Part shown: one piece after another, positions 6,581 to 6,924 of the stretch
Layout: every line of letters begins with the position of its first letter
Position numbering within the stretch: position 1 is the first letter of the stretch
DNA from: Gammaproteobacteria bacterium
GTDB taxonomy: Bacteria > Pseudomonadota > Gammaproteobacteria > GCA-001735895
Assembly: GCA_003231795.1 (NCBI GenBank)
Contig: QIJI01000009.1
Span: 1-6,924, forward strand
DNA: 6,924 nucleotides
Direction: 5' to 3'
Position numbers and translations under genes: made by a program
The notes under the pieces: generated by a model
Database searches by the model: none
Told to the model about the DNA's origin: nothing
Seen by the model: only the letters and a program-made list of their open reading frames with translations

Positions 6581-6924
6581 ATGCTCGCCGACGTCACCCG
6601 CGGTAGTCAGGCGCTAGCCCAGGGCCTGCGTTTACTCAGTAACCCCGGCATTCGTATTTATGTAGTAATGCCTCTACTGATCAATCTGCTGCTTTTTGGA
6701 GGGCTGGTCTGGTATGGAATCAGTAGCTTTAATCTGCTGATCGAATGGATGATGTCATTCGTACCGGGATTTCTGGATTTCCTCAGGTGGCTGATCTGGC
6801 TGTTTTTTGGCTTGCTCGCAATGATTACCGTTTTTTTCGCTTTTACGCCGGTCGCCAATATCGTAGCTGCCCCTTTTAACGCGTTAATGTCGGAAAAGAT
6901 CGAAGAATTGCTCACCGGAGTTGC
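6581..6924 (+). CDS. cysZ: CysZ-type sulfate permease, C-terminus cut by window edge
   Basis: CysZ (EI24/CysZ family) is an inner-membrane sulfate transporter feeding assimilatory cysteine synthesis in E. coli. Only the first 114 codons are in the window; the family is about 250 residues. Visible features match the N-terminal half: a short amphipathic start with AQGLRLLSNPGIR (compare E. coli AQGWKLVSQPGIR), a first transmembrane segment about 26-47 (YVVMPLLINLLLFGG), the segment SFVPGFLDFL, a second hydrophobic stretch about 66-88, then the family motif NIVAAPFNALMSE (93-105) and LTG at the end. The frame is the same as queF and separated from it by the queF TGA plus four codons; ATG 6581 is the first ATG after that stop. 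The GAGA at 6567-6570 is a weak ribosome site overlapping the queF stop, so coupling to queF translation is plausible. In E. coli cysZ also lies divergent to zipA, so part of this neighbourhood is conserved. Confidence 0.95.
   Translation, partial: MLADVTRGSQALAQGLRLLSNPGIRIYVVMPLLINLLLFGGLVWYGISSFNLLIEWMMSFVPGFLDFLRWLIWLFFGLLAMITVFFAFTPVANIVAAPFNALMSEKIEELLTGV

Noticed and set aside
6658..6915. 85-codon minus-strand open frame opposite cysZ
   Set aside because: The plus strand encodes clear CysZ motifs (APFN, two membrane segments); this is its shadow.

Overview
The window looks like ordinary chromosomal DNA from a gammaproteobacterium outside the enteric group. ZipA is essentially restricted to Gammaproteobacteria. 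The condensin is SMC rather than the MukB of enterics, and the order smc-zipA-ligA is the one I recall from Pseudomonas and relatives. I cannot name a genus from sequence alone. Base composition looks close to 50% GC throughout, and I see no compositional break, transposase, integrase, tRNA, rRNA or CRISPR array.

Layout. The left 6 kb is a three-gene operon read on the minus strand: smc (5997 to 2491, complete), zipA (2491 to 1781, complete, its start overlapping the smc stop by one base) and ligA (1761 leftwards, running off the left edge with the BRCT end missing). A short divergent control region (about 5998-6178) carries a candidate extended -10 promoter for smc and a good sigma70-type promoter for the rightward genes. 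Rightward there is queF (6179-6568, short single-domain form), then after 12 bases cysZ (6581 onwards, cut by the right edge).

How the genes relate. The leftward operon joins chromosome organisation (SMC condensin ATPase), division-site assembly (ZipA, membrane anchor for FtsZ) and DNA replication and repair (LigA, NAD-dependent ligase), so it is a chromosome-cycle housekeeping unit. The rightward pair joins the last soluble step of preQ1 synthesis for queuosine tRNA modification (QueF) with a sulfate permease-type membrane protein (CysZ). These two have no obvious common pathway and are probably paired by position only.

I did not find a previously undescribed system. The observation I would most like checked is a perfect 12-base direct repeat (TCACCCGGATAT, 24 bases start to start) placed just upstream of the -35 and across the spacer and -10 of the queF promoter. 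This is an operator-like arrangement for which I recognise no regulator. Lesser points are the short acidic linker of ZipA and the SMC hinge without the usual glycine motif.
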